This document shows positions 23,898 to 33,166 of a DNA stretch of 64,000 bases, one piece after another (the stretch's first letter is position 1; each line of letters starts with the position of its first letter). Made by a program: the position numbers and the translations under genes. This DNA is from Jiangella alba. Its GTDB lineage: Bacteria > Actinomycetota > Actinomycetes > Jiangellales > Jiangellaceae. The notes under the pieces were generated by a model, which was given only the letters and a program-made list of their open reading frames with translations, was not told the origin of the DNA and did not search any database. The stretch spans positions 806,001 through 870,000 of the forward strand of contig NZ_FNUC01000004.1 in the NCBI RefSeq assembly GCF_900106035.1, read 5' to 3'.

Positions 23898-26192
23898 GTG
23901 CCCGACGAGCAGCAGCCCTCGTCCGGCTACGCCTTCGGCCAGCTGGAACGCGCGCTACGCATGGCGGCCGGGCACGACGATCCGGCGGTGCGCGAGCGGG
24001 CCCTGGCCAAGGCCGAGCGCTGGCGGGCGGTCATCGGCGGCATGGCCGGCGGCGAGTTGACGGTCGGGTCGCGCACGCCGGTGGCCGGCACGCCGGCGTG
24101 GGTGACGCTGGAGGTCGCGCACGGCGGCTTCGCGACCGGCCGGCTGCTGGCCGAGCTGCCGCTGAGCGACGACGAGACCGCCCGGGTGGCCGGGCTGCCG
24201 GCCGAGGCGCCCGGCACGACCGACCGGGACCGGCTCAACCTCTGGTACCTCGGCGACGCCGGTCAGGCCGAGCTGCTGGACGCGCTGGCGTCCGAGCGGT
24301 ATCGCATCGAGCTGCCCGAGGACGCCGCGCTGCCCACCGTCGCCTGGCTGCTCCGGAACGGCCGGCACGAGGCGGCGCTGGACCTCGTCGCGGAGCTGCG
24401 CCCGTGGATGCACCGCCTGCGCCTCACGCCGGCGCTGACGGCGAGCGCCCTGCCGGCCGCCGGCACGTCGGTGCACCTGGAGCCGGTCGGACCGGTCCGC
24501 GACGGGCTGCGCGTCCGCGCCGTGCCGGCCCAGGTGGCGGCCATGCGCGAGACGCTGGGGGTCTGGCATCCGCTGTACGACCGGCTGGTCGAGCTGTGGG
24601 CCGGCACGGTCGAGGGCGAGCTCCCCGAGCTGGGCGCCGACGGCACCGTCCGCGGCGGCTGGCCGTGCCGGCGCTGGCCCTCAGACTGGGAGCCGCGACG
24701 GGAGCAGTGGCTGGCCGACGCCGCGGCCGCCCGCGAGCACGGCGACACCACCCCGCACCCGAAGAGCAACCTCGCCCGCCTGCACGCCGCCCTCGAACGC
24801 TGCCCCACCGACAGCTCGTCGCTCACCGGCCGCGAGGTCGGCTGGATCCGGCGCGCGCTGGCCAACACCGTCACGGCACGCGGCGCGCCCGGGTCGCCGC
24901 GGCGGGCCGCGCTGCGTGCCGTCCAGGCCGCGGTCACCGACCGGCCGACGCACGCCGCCATCGCGCGGATGCTGGCCGACCGGCTGGAGCCGTACCCGGC
25001 CGACGCCGGGCTGCCCTCCGTCGAGGCCGTCACGGCCGGGCAACCGGTGCCGCGAGAGCTGGTCGAGAAGCTGGAACGGGCCTGGGCCGCGCCCCTCGAC
25101 CGCCTCGTCGAGCACGGTGTCGTCGGCTCCGGCGAGGTGCTGGCCACGCTGCTGCCGCGGGTGACGGCGCAACTGCTGGCGGCGAACCTCGACGACCCCG
25201 CGCTGCGGCAGCTGTACACGCAGACGTACGCCGCGTTCCGGCGCCGCCGCGGGCTGCTGCTGCTCGACCTGCAGCACCAGGTGCGGTTCGAGGAGCTGCC
25301 CTGGGCCGCCGCCGTCGCACCGCTGCGGGCGGCCACGTCGGCGACGCAGGACGCCGCCCGGCAGGCACTGCGCCAGACCAGCCTGCTGGCGCTGACGGCG
25401 TTCCCGCAGGCCATCCTGCCCAACCCGCTGGTCCGCGAGCTGACCGCGCTGGCCACGCAGGCGAAGGCGGACGTGCCGCTGGTCGAGGAGGTCGCGGCCG
25501 ACATCTTCATGGGCACGTTCAGCCGCAAATGGCACCGCGCCGCCGCCGTCACCGGCGAGGCTATGGCCGGCACGCTGTACGCGCGGTACTACGACCTCCC
25601 CGACGCCGCGTACTGGGCGGCGCACACCCCGCCGCCGGAGCCGCCCGGCCCACGCGACCCGAACGCCGTCCCCGTCACGGCGGCCGCGTTCGGGTCGCTG
25701 TGCGTCGCGCGGGCGGCGGAGGCGCGTACGGGCGGCGGCAACCACGTCGCGGTCAGCGGCACCACCATCGAGCAGAGCCAGATCCTCACCACGCACAACC
25801 TCGCCCCGCTGCTGCACGTGCTCGGCCTCGGCGACCAGCTGCGGCCGCAGGCGCCGGAGCTGACCGGCCGGGCGTTCCGGTGGCTGGTGCGCCGGCTGAC
25901 CCAGCCCGCGCCCAGCCACCACGCCGCGCTGATCACCGTCAAGAACGTGGCGTACGCGTGGCGGCAGGCGATCTTCTTCGCGTCGTTCTGCGACGATGCC
26001 GAGCAGCGCGCCGCCGTCGGCCGTCTGCGCTCCCTCGTCGGCGCCGCCGGGTTGACCCGCTTCGCCCCGGCGGTCGACGGCCTCACCCACGTGGTGGACG
26101 GCGGGCGGTTCGGGGCGGACGGGACGACACTCGGCGGCGGGCGGCGGCTGCTCGGCTGGGCCGCCGGACCGCACTGGTACCTCACCCGCTGA
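23898..26192 (+). CDS. 764-aa protein of unknown function immediately downstream of the anomalous tRNA
   Basis: I do not recognise a domain. The protein is soluble, mostly helical, rich in Ala, Leu and Arg, without signal peptide or membrane segment. Notable stretches are RWRAVIGGMAGGELTVGS near residue 45, PHPKSNLARLHAALERCP near 290, ALRQLYTQTYAAFRRRRG near 437, DIFMGTFSRKWHRAAAVTGE near 535, and GNHVAVSGTTIEQSQILTTHN near 615. GTG 23898 has a GGAG at ideal spacing only 17 nt after the tRNA CCA, so tRNA and mRNA are very probably one transcript processed by RNases P and Z. The end overlaps the convergent PLP decarboxylase by 11 nt. A tRNA-linked role is inferred only from this arrangement. 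Confidence 0.8.
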   Translation: MPDEQQPSSGYAFGQLERALRMAAGHDDPAVRERALAKAERWRAVIGGMAGGELTVGSRTPVAGTPAWVTLEVAHGGFATGRLLAELPLSDDETARVAGLPAEAPGTTDRDRLNLWYLGDAGQAELLDALASERYRIELPEDAALPTVAWLLRNGRHEAALDLVAELRPWMHRLRLTPALTASALPAAGTSVHLEPVGPVRDGLRVRAVPAQVAAMRETLGVWHPLYDRLVELWAGTVEGELPELGADGTVRGGWPCRRWPSDWEPRREQWLADAAAAREHGDTTPHPKSNLARLHAALERCPTDSSSLTGREVGWIRRALANTVTARGAPGSPRRAALRAVQAAVTDRPTHAAIARMLADRLEPYPADAGLPSVEAVTAGQPVPRELVEKLERAWAAPLDRLVEHGVVGSGEVLATLLPRVTAQLLAANLDDPALRQLYTQTYAAFRRRRGLLLLDLQHQVRFEELPWAAAVAPLRAATSATQDAARQALRQTSLLALTAFPQAILPNPLVRELTALATQAKADVPLVEEVAADIFMGTFSRKWHRAAAVTGEAMAGTLYARYYDLPDAAYWAAHTPPPEPPGPRDPNAVPVTAAAFGSLCVARAAEARTGGGNHVAVSGTTIEQSQILTTHNLAPLLHVLGLGDQLRPQAPELTGRAFRWLVRRLTQPAPSHHAALITVKNVAYAWRQAIFFASFCDDAEQRAAVGRLRSLVGAAGLTRFAPAVDGLTHVVDGGRFGADGTTLGGGRRLLGWAAGPHWYLTR

Positions 26193-27564
26193 CGACGGCG
26201 GCCCGGGTCAGGGCGTCGATGCCGCGGGCGACGTCGGCGTCGTCGGTGGACCAGTTGCTCACCGAGATGCGCAGCACCTCGCGCCCGCGCCACCGGGAGC
26301 CGGTCATCCAGACGGTGCCGTCGGCCATCAGCCGCCGGCCGACCTCGCGCGTGCGGGCGTCGTCGCCGAAGACGAGGCAGACCTGGGTGAACACGACGTC
26401 GTTGAGCACCTCGGCGCCGGGGACGTCGCGGCGGATGCCGTCGGCGAAGGCGGTCGCGTGCCGGCACAGACGGTCGACCAGCTCGGCCAGCCCGGACCGG
26501 CCGAGCGAGCGCAGCGCCGCCCACACCGGCACCGACCGCGCCCGCCGCGACAGCTCCGGCACCCGCTCGTACGGCTCGAGGTAGGTCGCGTCGGTGACCA
26601 GGTAGTCCGCGTGGTAGCTCATGGCCGAGCGCAGCGCCGCGGGGTCGCGGACGGCGACGATGCCGCTGTCGTACGGCACGTTGAGCGTCTTGTGCGCGTC
26701 GGTCGCCCACGAGTCGGCGGTCTCGGCGCCGCCGACCAGCGCGCGGGTGCGCGGTGACGCGCCCGCCCACAGCCCGAACGCGCCGTCGACGTGCACCCAG
26801 GCGCCCGCGGCGTGAGCGGCCGGGATGATCTCGGCGAACGGGTCGAAGCCGCCGGAGTGGATGTTGCCGGCCTGCAGGCAGACGATGGTCGGCGGGCCGT
26901 CGCGCAGCGCCTCCGCGCACGCGTCGGCCAGCATGCGGCCCTGGTCGTCGACGGCGACGGCTTCGGGTGCGCCGAGCCCGAGGTAGCGCAGCGCGGAGTC
27001 GACGGACTCGTGCCGTTCGCGGCCGACCAGCACCCGGACCCGCGGCGCCCCGGCCAGCCCGTGCTCGCCGACGTCCCAGCCGGCCCGGGCCAGGACGAAG
27101 TCGCGCGCGGCCGCCAGACCGGCGAAGTTCGCCATGGTCGCGCCGGTGACGAACCCGACGCCCGCGCCCGGCGGCAGTCCCAGCAGGTCGAGCAGCCAGG
27201 CCGCCGCGATGTCGTCGACGGCGGTGCCGGCCGGGCTGGCTGCGCGCAGGGCGGCGTTCTGGTCCCACGCGCTGACCAGCCAGTCCGCCGCCAGCGCGGC
27301 CGGCAGGGTGCCGCCGATGACGAACCCGAAGAACCGCCCCGACGGCGTCGCCACCAGCCCCGGTTCCGCCGCGTCGGCGAGCAGCCGCACCACGTCGGCC
27401 GGATCGGACGGTCCGTCGGGCAGCGACGTGCCCAGCGCCGCCCGGACGTCGTCGGCGCTCACCTCGGCGCGCACGATCCGCTCGTCCAACCCGTCCAGCC
27501 ACGCCCTGGCCCGCGTACTGGCGACCTCCAGGGCGGCGGCGAAATCGTCTCGGGCAGCACTCAT
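26182..27564 (-). CDS. PLP-dependent group II decarboxylase (aromatic amino acid decarboxylase family)
   Basis: 460 residues, fold-type I PLP enzyme. GRFFGFVIGGTLPAALAADW near the N-terminus, GFVTGATMANFAGL (phosphate-binding), the HVDGAFGLWAG metal/PLP Asp and the Schiff-base lysine in SWATDAHKTLNVPYDSG are all present. Substrates of this family include aromatic amino acids, glutamate, diaminobutyrate and others; the sequence does not show which. ATG 27564 follows AGGGGG; an upstream in-frame start at 27588 is less likely. It ends against the tRNA-linked gene (convergent) and is divergent from the unknown two-gene cassette at 27661. Confidence 0.85.
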   Translation of the reverse strand: MSAARDDFAAALEVASTRARAWLDGLDERIVRAEVSADDVRAALGTSLPDGPSDPADVVRLLADAAEPGLVATPSGRFFGFVIGGTLPAALAADWLVSAWDQNAALRAASPAGTAVDDIAAAWLLDLLGLPPGAGVGFVTGATMANFAGLAAARDFVLARAGWDVGEHGLAGAPRVRVLVGRERHESVDSALRYLGLGAPEAVAVDDQGRMLADACAEALRDGPPTIVCLQAGNIHSGGFDPFAEIIPAAHAAGAWVHVDGAFGLWAGASPRTRALVGGAETADSWATDAHKTLNVPYDSGIVAVRDPAALRSAMSYHADYLVTDATYLEPYERVPELSRRARSVPVWAALRSLGRSGLAELVDRLCRHATAFADGIRRDVPGAEVLNDVVFTQVCLVFGDDARTREVGRRLMADGTVWMTGSRWRGREVLRISVSNWSTDDADVARGIDALTRAAVVSG

Positions 27565-27660
27565 CTCGAACCCCCTGTCGCAAAACACGACAATTCAGTC
27601 ACCGTCATGATCTTCTCATTCCGCATCGGCGGCGATACGCTCCATGATCAAGGGGGCGTC

Positions 27661-29679
27661 ATGCAGGGCACCTGGGTGAAAGCCGAAGCGCCGGACGCGA
27701 CCACCGCACTGCGCCACGCGATCACCCAAGTGCCGGTTCCCGGTGCGCCACCGCCCTCCGCTCTGGACGAGGCGGAAGTCGGATTGTCGTTTCTCGACCT
27801 CGCGTTGGAGCAGAATCACGTCCGCCGCATCACCGAACGGCTGGCATTGGTCGAACACCTGGCACCGGAATGCACGACCGAGATCGACGTCAGTCTCGGG
27901 CTGCTCGACCAGGAGCAGCGCATCGCCTGCGAGTCGTTCCAGCAACTGCGCCAGCGCAACCCGGCGAAAAGCCGCGACGAGCAGGGCCTCTGGGTGCCGG
28001 TCGCCCGCCTCCCACGCCAGTTCAGCTTCCCGATCGACGTGCGCGACTACGACGGCTCCCGGGTGCCGCGGCTGGCCCAGCTCGAGCTGGCCGGGCCGGT
28101 GGCCGCGGGTCTCTACCAGTTGCTCCGGAACGCGCTCGGCAGTCACCCGGACGCCAAGCTCACCGACAGCGACCTCGCGGATTTCCTGTACACGACCGGT
28201 GAGCCGAGATGGCTCGTGCAATCGGCATTGACCATGCTGATCTCCAGCCGGTCGCAGGCGACTCTGCCGAACACCACGGCGTCCACGAACAGTCACGGAC
28301 ATCGGCACACGGCGCTGCGGATCCTCGACGCCTACGACGACACCTTGCGGCAATTCTTCCATCTCCTGGGCGTCGCGCTGAACGAATACCTGCTGGTCGT
28401 GAATCTCGATGAGGAACGCGACAATCACCTCCTCAGCTACGACGTCCCGCTGCTGCGGAAACCGGTGCGCGGCCGGCCGCTCAACGCGCGCGGCGTCTAC
28501 GTCGTGCGCTACCAGACCGAGGTACCCAGCAGCCTGCGCTCGTATCACCTCGTCGCGGCGACCGAGCAGTCGCTGCAGATCTCGGACATGTACCTCACGT
28601 CGATGGCCGGCACGGACGACGTCGAACGGATCGAGCGCGACCTCGGCTACCTGGCCACGCTGGTCGATCCGGCCGGCGGCCAGAACGTCGTGCCGAGAAG
28701 CATGGTGGAGCACGAGCTCGAGACCACCGTCGGCGCGCTGGCCGAGCTCACCCGCCGGCGGCGCTGGGAGGCCGCCGAGGCCGGGATCCCGTGGCCGATC
28801 GAGAGTCTGCGGGCCACCGAGACCCTCGCCGCCGCCTGGCACACCCGGTCCGGGCCGTTCCTCGACAACGTCCGGGTCATCGCGGACCGGCTGCGGCGCG
28901 CCGCGACGGAGATCACGACGCAACAGCTGGGCTCCGACTACTTCCAGACCGACGTGGTCTCGGCGTCGCGGAACCATGCGTACTGGCGCCGGCTGGAGGA
29001 GCCGGTCGCGACGACGGAGCGCACGCAGATCGAGGTCGGGATCCTGGTCCAGGACGCGACCCGGTCGGGTCCGCGCGCCCTGCTCGCCTACGCCGGCACG
29101 GTCCTGGTGCTGTCCTACGCGACGATCGCGCTGCTCGCCGGCGGGTTCTGGTGGCCGTTCCTGGACCACCCCGACCTGCGGGACGGCATCGAGCGGGACG
29201 CGCTCGTGGCCGTGCTGCTGCTGGTCCCCGGGTTCCTCTACACCCGCCTGCAGTTGCCGCCCCGGCACTCGATCGCGGCCAGGGTCCGGGAACGGTCGCG
29301 GTACCTCGCCTACGCCACCATCGCCGTGGCCATCGCGGAGGCGCTCACGATCGCCACGGTGACCTCGGACGACACCCTGGTGGTCGTCTTCGCGATCGGC
29401 GTGGCCTGCCTGGCCGTCCTCGTGGCGCTCAGCATCGTGGTGGACCTGCCGCGGCGCGAGTTGCGCCTGACGACGCCGACGGTCCCGACGTGGGCGCGGC
29501 GGCAGGGCCGGGGCAGCACCTACACGCCCGACGTCGAGTTCGCCGCCCTGGGGGTGATGAGGAACCATGGCTACGAAGGAAGCGCCGGCTCCGGAGCACG
29601 AGACTCCGCTGCCCGACTCCGTCTATCGCTCCGGCGTGCGCGCCGTTCAGGTCAACTTCCAGGTGCACCATCTGCGTGA
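27661..29679 (+). CDS. unknown 672-aa protein with C-terminal four-helix membrane domain (cassette gene 1)
   Basis: Not recognised. About 470 soluble residues come first, followed by four membrane helices near 474-497, 513-530, 549-570 and 573-595, then a cytoplasmic tail of about 75 residues. The soluble part has two polar segments that look like a duplicated beta-rich core (FSFPIDVRDYDGSRVPRLAQ near 120, LRSYHLVAATEQSLQISDMY near 297). The ATG is preceded by AAGGGGGCG. Its last 113 nt overlap the next gene in another frame; the overlapped tail (RLRLSLRRARRSGQLPG) is basic and low-complexity, so the tail may be dispensable. Membrane topology suggests a cytoplasmic sensor or effector domain anchored by the four helices. 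Confidence 0.7.
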   Translation: MQGTWVKAEAPDATTALRHAITQVPVPGAPPPSALDEAEVGLSFLDLALEQNHVRRITERLALVEHLAPECTTEIDVSLGLLDQEQRIACESFQQLRQRNPAKSRDEQGLWVPVARLPRQFSFPIDVRDYDGSRVPRLAQLELAGPVAAGLYQLLRNALGSHPDAKLTDSDLADFLYTTGEPRWLVQSALTMLISSRSQATLPNTTASTNSHGHRHTALRILDAYDDTLRQFFHLLGVALNEYLLVVNLDEERDNHLLSYDVPLLRKPVRGRPLNARGVYVVRYQTEVPSSLRSYHLVAATEQSLQISDMYLTSMAGTDDVERIERDLGYLATLVDPAGGQNVVPRSMVEHELETTVGALAELTRRRRWEAAEAGIPWPIESLRATETLAAAWHTRSGPFLDNVRVIADRLRRAATEITTQQLGSDYFQTDVVSASRNHAYWRRLEEPVATTERTQIEVGILVQDATRSGPRALLAYAGTVLVLSYATIALLAGGFWWPFLDHPDLRDGIERDALVAVLLLVPGFLYTRLQLPPRHSIAARVRERSRYLAYATIAVAIAEALTIATVTSDDTLVVVFAIGVACLAVLVALSIVVDLPRRELRLTTPTVPTWARRQGRGSTYTPDVEFAALGVMRNHGYEGSAGSGARDSAARLRLSLRRARRSGQLPGAPSA

Positions 29680-31165
29680 TCGGCCCGGCTACCTGCTGCC
29701 CGTCCTGCGGACCTCACGCCAGCCGTTCAGCCTGGACGAGACACTGAGCTCCAGCCTGAACGGCGCCGCCGTGGTCGCCGGCACGCGCCGCGGCCCGCTG
29801 GCACCCACCCTGTGGACGAGTCACCAGGGCCGCGCGGTACCGGTGCGAATCTCCGTGCACCGCAAACAACCCGGCACGCTGGTCTTCGTCGGTTCGGCCC
29901 GGCCGAACCCGAGCTTCCTCTACGAGGACACCGAACGGTTCGAGCTGCTGATCGTCATCGATCCGGAGCGATCGACGACGCGGCTGACGGACACTCGCGC
30001 CATCGTCGAAGCGCTCAGCGTCATCGCACGGTCGGCCGTCGAGGACGCCGAGGCGCCGATCCTCTCGCTCCAGTGCCCGGTCCAGCTGCCCGTCGCCGAC
30101 GCCTCGGGCGACCCCGCCGCGGAGCGCCTGGAGTCGTGGCCGGAACCGTCCCGCGTCGCCATCCGCGCCATGCTCGCGCTGCGGAACGCCAGCAGCGAGC
30201 TGCGCTGCCGGGTCGTGGCCCGGATCGCGAAGCGGTGCCGTACGAACGGGTTCGGTCTCTGGATCAGCGATCTGCGCACCGGCCACGGCCCGGGCAACTG
30301 GATCAACCTCGTCGCCGTCGACGACGCGGCCGCCGCCCGGTTCCGGGAATCGGTCGACGCCGGCACGGACGATGACGTCGACTTCGTCGTGCCGGTGACG
30401 TTGGTCGGCCCGGCGCGCGTCGGCACCACCAACGCCGTCCTGTCCTACCTGGCGAGGTGCGACGGCATCGGCGTCGCGGGCTGCGCGATCTCGGCGCTCG
30501 ACGACCTCGCCTTCATCCACCTCCAGTTGGCCCGGTCGACCTCGCGCTTCGACGAACCGCTGCCCAGCCACGAACAGTGGCTGGAGTTCAACGAGACGGC
30601 GTCGGCCGAGCGGTCGCTGGAGATCCGGATGCACGACCTGGTCACCAGGCTGGGTGGACGTCCGGCCGCCGTCGGTGACCTCGACGGGCAGCGCGACGAG
30701 CTGTCGCCCAGCAGCCGGGTCGGCCTGAAGATGACGGACTACCAGCTGCTGGCCGGGCCGACCATCCTGACCAGTCACGGAGCGGACGACCGGAAGGCGC
30801 TCTGGTTCTCCTGGCGGCAGGACTCCGAGCAGGAGCTGTCCCACGTCGTCGACGCGCTCGGAGAGGCGGTCCGCCTGAGCGGCATGGCCTCGGCCGGCCA
30901 CTTCGGGGCCGAGGGGTTCAACATCGACTACCTCGTGTGCCGGCGGATCCGGGGCACGAGCTTCCGCGCCAAGGGGAAGCTCATCATCGACCGCCGCACC
31001 GCCAAGGACAGCGTCACGCCGTCGCCGCACGAACCGGCCGAGACCCGGCTCAGCGTGCGGCTGGAGGACGCGTGGCGCGACCTGCTCGACCACCGGCGTA
31101 TCGGCGGCATCCAGGACCTCTCCGTGGCGTGGCGCGAGTACTACCTCAGTGGCCGGCGGCGCTGA
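29567..31165 (+). CDS. unknown 532-aa protein (cassette gene 2)
   Basis: Not recognised; no membrane segment or signal peptide. ATG 29567 with GGTGATGAGG upstream, inside the end of the previous gene, gives an N-terminus with VRAVQVNFQVHHLRDRPGYL, followed by alternating beta strands and acidic loops (FELLIVIDPERSTTRLTD near 125, GFGLWISDLRTGHGPGNW near 225, ISALDDLAFIHLQL near 309) and a basic C-terminus. The DDLAFIHLQ and FVVPVTLVGPARVGTTNAV segments may mark a catalytic or binding core but match nothing I know. It overlaps the convergent SARP-type gene by 20 nt. Coupled translation with cassette gene 1 is likely. Confidence 0.72.
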   Translation: MATKEAPAPEHETPLPDSVYRSGVRAVQVNFQVHHLRDRPGYLLPVLRTSRQPFSLDETLSSSLNGAAVVAGTRRGPLAPTLWTSHQGRAVPVRISVHRKQPGTLVFVGSARPNPSFLYEDTERFELLIVIDPERSTTRLTDTRAIVEALSVIARSAVEDAEAPILSLQCPVQLPVADASGDPAAERLESWPEPSRVAIRAMLALRNASSELRCRVVARIAKRCRTNGFGLWISDLRTGHGPGNWINLVAVDDAAAARFRESVDAGTDDDVDFVVPVTLVGPARVGTTNAVLSYLARCDGIGVAGCAISALDDLAFIHLQLARSTSRFDEPLPSHEQWLEFNETASAERSLEIRMHDLVTRLGGRPAAVGDLDGQRDELSPSSRVGLKMTDYQLLAGPTILTSHGADDRKALWFSWRQDSEQELSHVVDALGEAVRLSGMASAGHFGAEGFNIDYLVCRRIRGTSFRAKGKLIIDRRTAKDSVTPSPHEPAETRLSVRLEDAWRDLLDHRRIGGIQDLSVAWREYYLSGRRR

Positions 31166-33104
31166 GCCCGTCGTCCAGCGCGGCGAGGTGCAGCGCCACG
31201 GGCCCGGCGGTGAGGACGCCGCTGCCGGCCCCGGCCAGCTCGCCGGCCGCCGGTGTCAGGGCGGCCCGGGCCCGGGCCGCGAGCGCGTGGTCGCCGGCCA
31301 GCAGGGCGGCCCGTCCGGCCAGGCACCAGGTGGCCTCGAACAGCAGGTCGCGCGGCGGCTCGGGCAGCACCCGCAGCTCCGCGGTGGCGGCGGCGCGACC
31401 ACCGTGGGCGAGCAGCAGCAGCGGCCGGGCCCAGGGCGCGTACGGTCCCCAGTCGGTGTCGGCGTCGAACGTCAGCGGCCGGTCGTGCCACACCCGCAGG
31501 CACAGCAGCGCCAGTGGCAGCAGCCCGCGCTCCAGGCCGGGCATGCCGGCGCCCTCCAGCCGGGCCGCCGCCGCGCGGTAGGCGGCCTCGGCGTCGCCGA
31601 CGGCGGCGGCGCCACCCGTGGACGCCAGCCGCACCGCCCGGTACCAGCGGGTGAACACGCCGACCAGCGGACGGTCGTGGCGAAGGCCCAGCTCGTCGGC
31701 CGCGGCGGCGTGCTCGTCGGCGGAACCGAAGTCGCCCAGCGCGGCCCGCGCCTGCATGCGCACCAGCCGGCCGAGGATCTCGAAGGCCGACAACCCGTGC
31801 CCCGCGGCCAGCGCGACCAGCTCGGCCCCGATGGCGTCGCGCGACGGCGCCAGCCCGGCCCGCTGGAACGTCTGCAGGAACGTCGCGTTCAGCGCGAACG
31901 CCAGCAGCGCGGGGTCGTGCAGGCGGCGGGCGATGCGCTCCGCCTCGGCGGCGGCCTCGGCCGGACGCGGCGAGCGGGACCCGCGCGACTCCATCGCCAC
32001 GGTCGCCAGCAGCCGGGCGCGGGTCGCGGGCGGGGCGGACGGCGGCAGCGCGGCCAGCGTGCGCTCGGCCGCCCCGACGACGCGGGCCGAGCGGTCCGGA
32101 TGGTCCGACCGGGTCCAGACGCCCGGCACGTCGTAGCTGCCGATGACCCGCGCCGTCAGCTCCGGATCGCCCAGCTGCTCGGCGGCGGCGACCGCGGCCA
32201 CCCGCTGCTCCTGCGCCGCCGCGAGCCCGTGCCCGCCGGTGAGCGCGAGCACCCGCAGCAGCCCGACGGTCGACTCCAGCCGCCCGGGCGCGCCCGCGGC
32301 CACCGTCTGGTCGAACGCCGCGGCGGCGTCGGCCCACACCCGCCCGACGGCGTCGACCGGCAACTCCTGGCGCAGCAGGTCGGTCTCCAATTGCCGCAGC
32401 CGCGGCCCGGGATCGACGCCGAGCTCGTCGCCGAGCAGCGACCGCGCCCGCCGCAGCACGTCCAGCGCGTCGGCCTGGCGCCCGGTGCGGTACAGCGCGA
32501 GCGCCAGCAGCCGCCACGCGTCCTCGCGCCACGGGTGCTCGGCGACGTGGGCGTCGAGGTCCGGGACGGCGTCGGCGGACCGGCCCAGCGCCAGCAGCGC
32601 CTCGGCCCGCCGCTCGACCGCCGTCAGCCGCAGCTCGGTCAGCCGGGTCCGCTCCGGCGCCGCCCAGCCGGCCGCGGCGAAGTCGGCGTAGGCCGGACCG
32701 CGCCACAGCGCGAGCGCGTCGTCCAGCAGTGCCAGCGCCTCGGCCGGCGCCGCCCGGCCGGCGGCCTCGACGCCGGCCCCGAACCGCCACGCGTCGACGG
32801 CGTCCGCGCCGGCCCGCAGCGCGTAGCCGGGGCCCTCGGTGACCAGCAGCGTCGCCGGAGTGCGCGGGGCGCGGTGCGGCTCCAGCGCCCGGCGCAGCGC
32901 GGCGACGAACGTGCGGACCGCGACGACGGCGCCGTCGGGCGGCGACTCCCACAGGTCGGTGACGATGCGCCGGACCGGGACGACGCGACCGCGCGCCACG
33001 ATCAGCCGCGCCAGCACCTCGCGGTGCCGCGGCCCCTTGAGGTCGACGTCTTCGTCGCCGGTCCACGCCGCCACCGGGCCGAGCACGCCGAACCGCGTGC
33101 TCAT
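31146..33104 (-). CDS. SARP/BTAD-type transcriptional regulator with helical repeat tail
   Basis: 652 residues. An OmpR-like winged helix with the SARP signature (RFGVLGPVAAW, LKGPRHREVLARLIV, residues 3-95) is followed by a bacterial transcriptional activator domain (ALALWRGPAYADF and ERRAEALLALG, to about 245), then roughly 400 residues of Ala-rich helical repeats, without a P-loop. SARP proteins activate secondary-metabolite or catabolic operons. ATG 33104 is chosen over 33146 because the SARP fold begins there. It is divergent from the alpha/beta hydrolase, whose start is 62 nt away, so that gene is the obvious target. Confidence 0.8.
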   Translation of the reverse strand: MSTRFGVLGPVAAWTGDEDVDLKGPRHREVLARLIVARGRVVPVRRIVTDLWESPPDGAVVAVRTFVAALRRALEPHRAPRTPATLLVTEGPGYALRAGADAVDAWRFGAGVEAAGRAAPAEALALLDDALALWRGPAYADFAAAGWAAPERTRLTELRLTAVERRAEALLALGRSADAVPDLDAHVAEHPWREDAWRLLALALYRTGRQADALDVLRRARSLLGDELGVDPGPRLRQLETDLLRQELPVDAVGRVWADAAAAFDQTVAAGAPGRLESTVGLLRVLALTGGHGLAAAQEQRVAAVAAAEQLGDPELTARVIGSYDVPGVWTRSDHPDRSARVVGAAERTLAALPPSAPPATRARLLATVAMESRGSRSPRPAEAAAEAERIARRLHDPALLAFALNATFLQTFQRAGLAPSRDAIGAELVALAAGHGLSAFEILGRLVRMQARAALGDFGSADEHAAAADELGLRHDRPLVGVFTRWYRAVRLASTGGAAAVGDAEAAYRAAAARLEGAGMPGLERGLLPLALLCLRVWHDRPLTFDADTDWGPYAPWARPLLLLAHGGRAAATAELRVLPEPPRDLLFEATWCLAGRAALLAGDHALAARARAALTPAAGELAGAGSGVLTAGPVALHLAALDDGLSAAGH

Positions 33105-33166
33105 CGAACGCTCATCGGCGGGCCGGACGCTGGGAGACACACCCAAGGATCACCCAGAGGAGAGTC

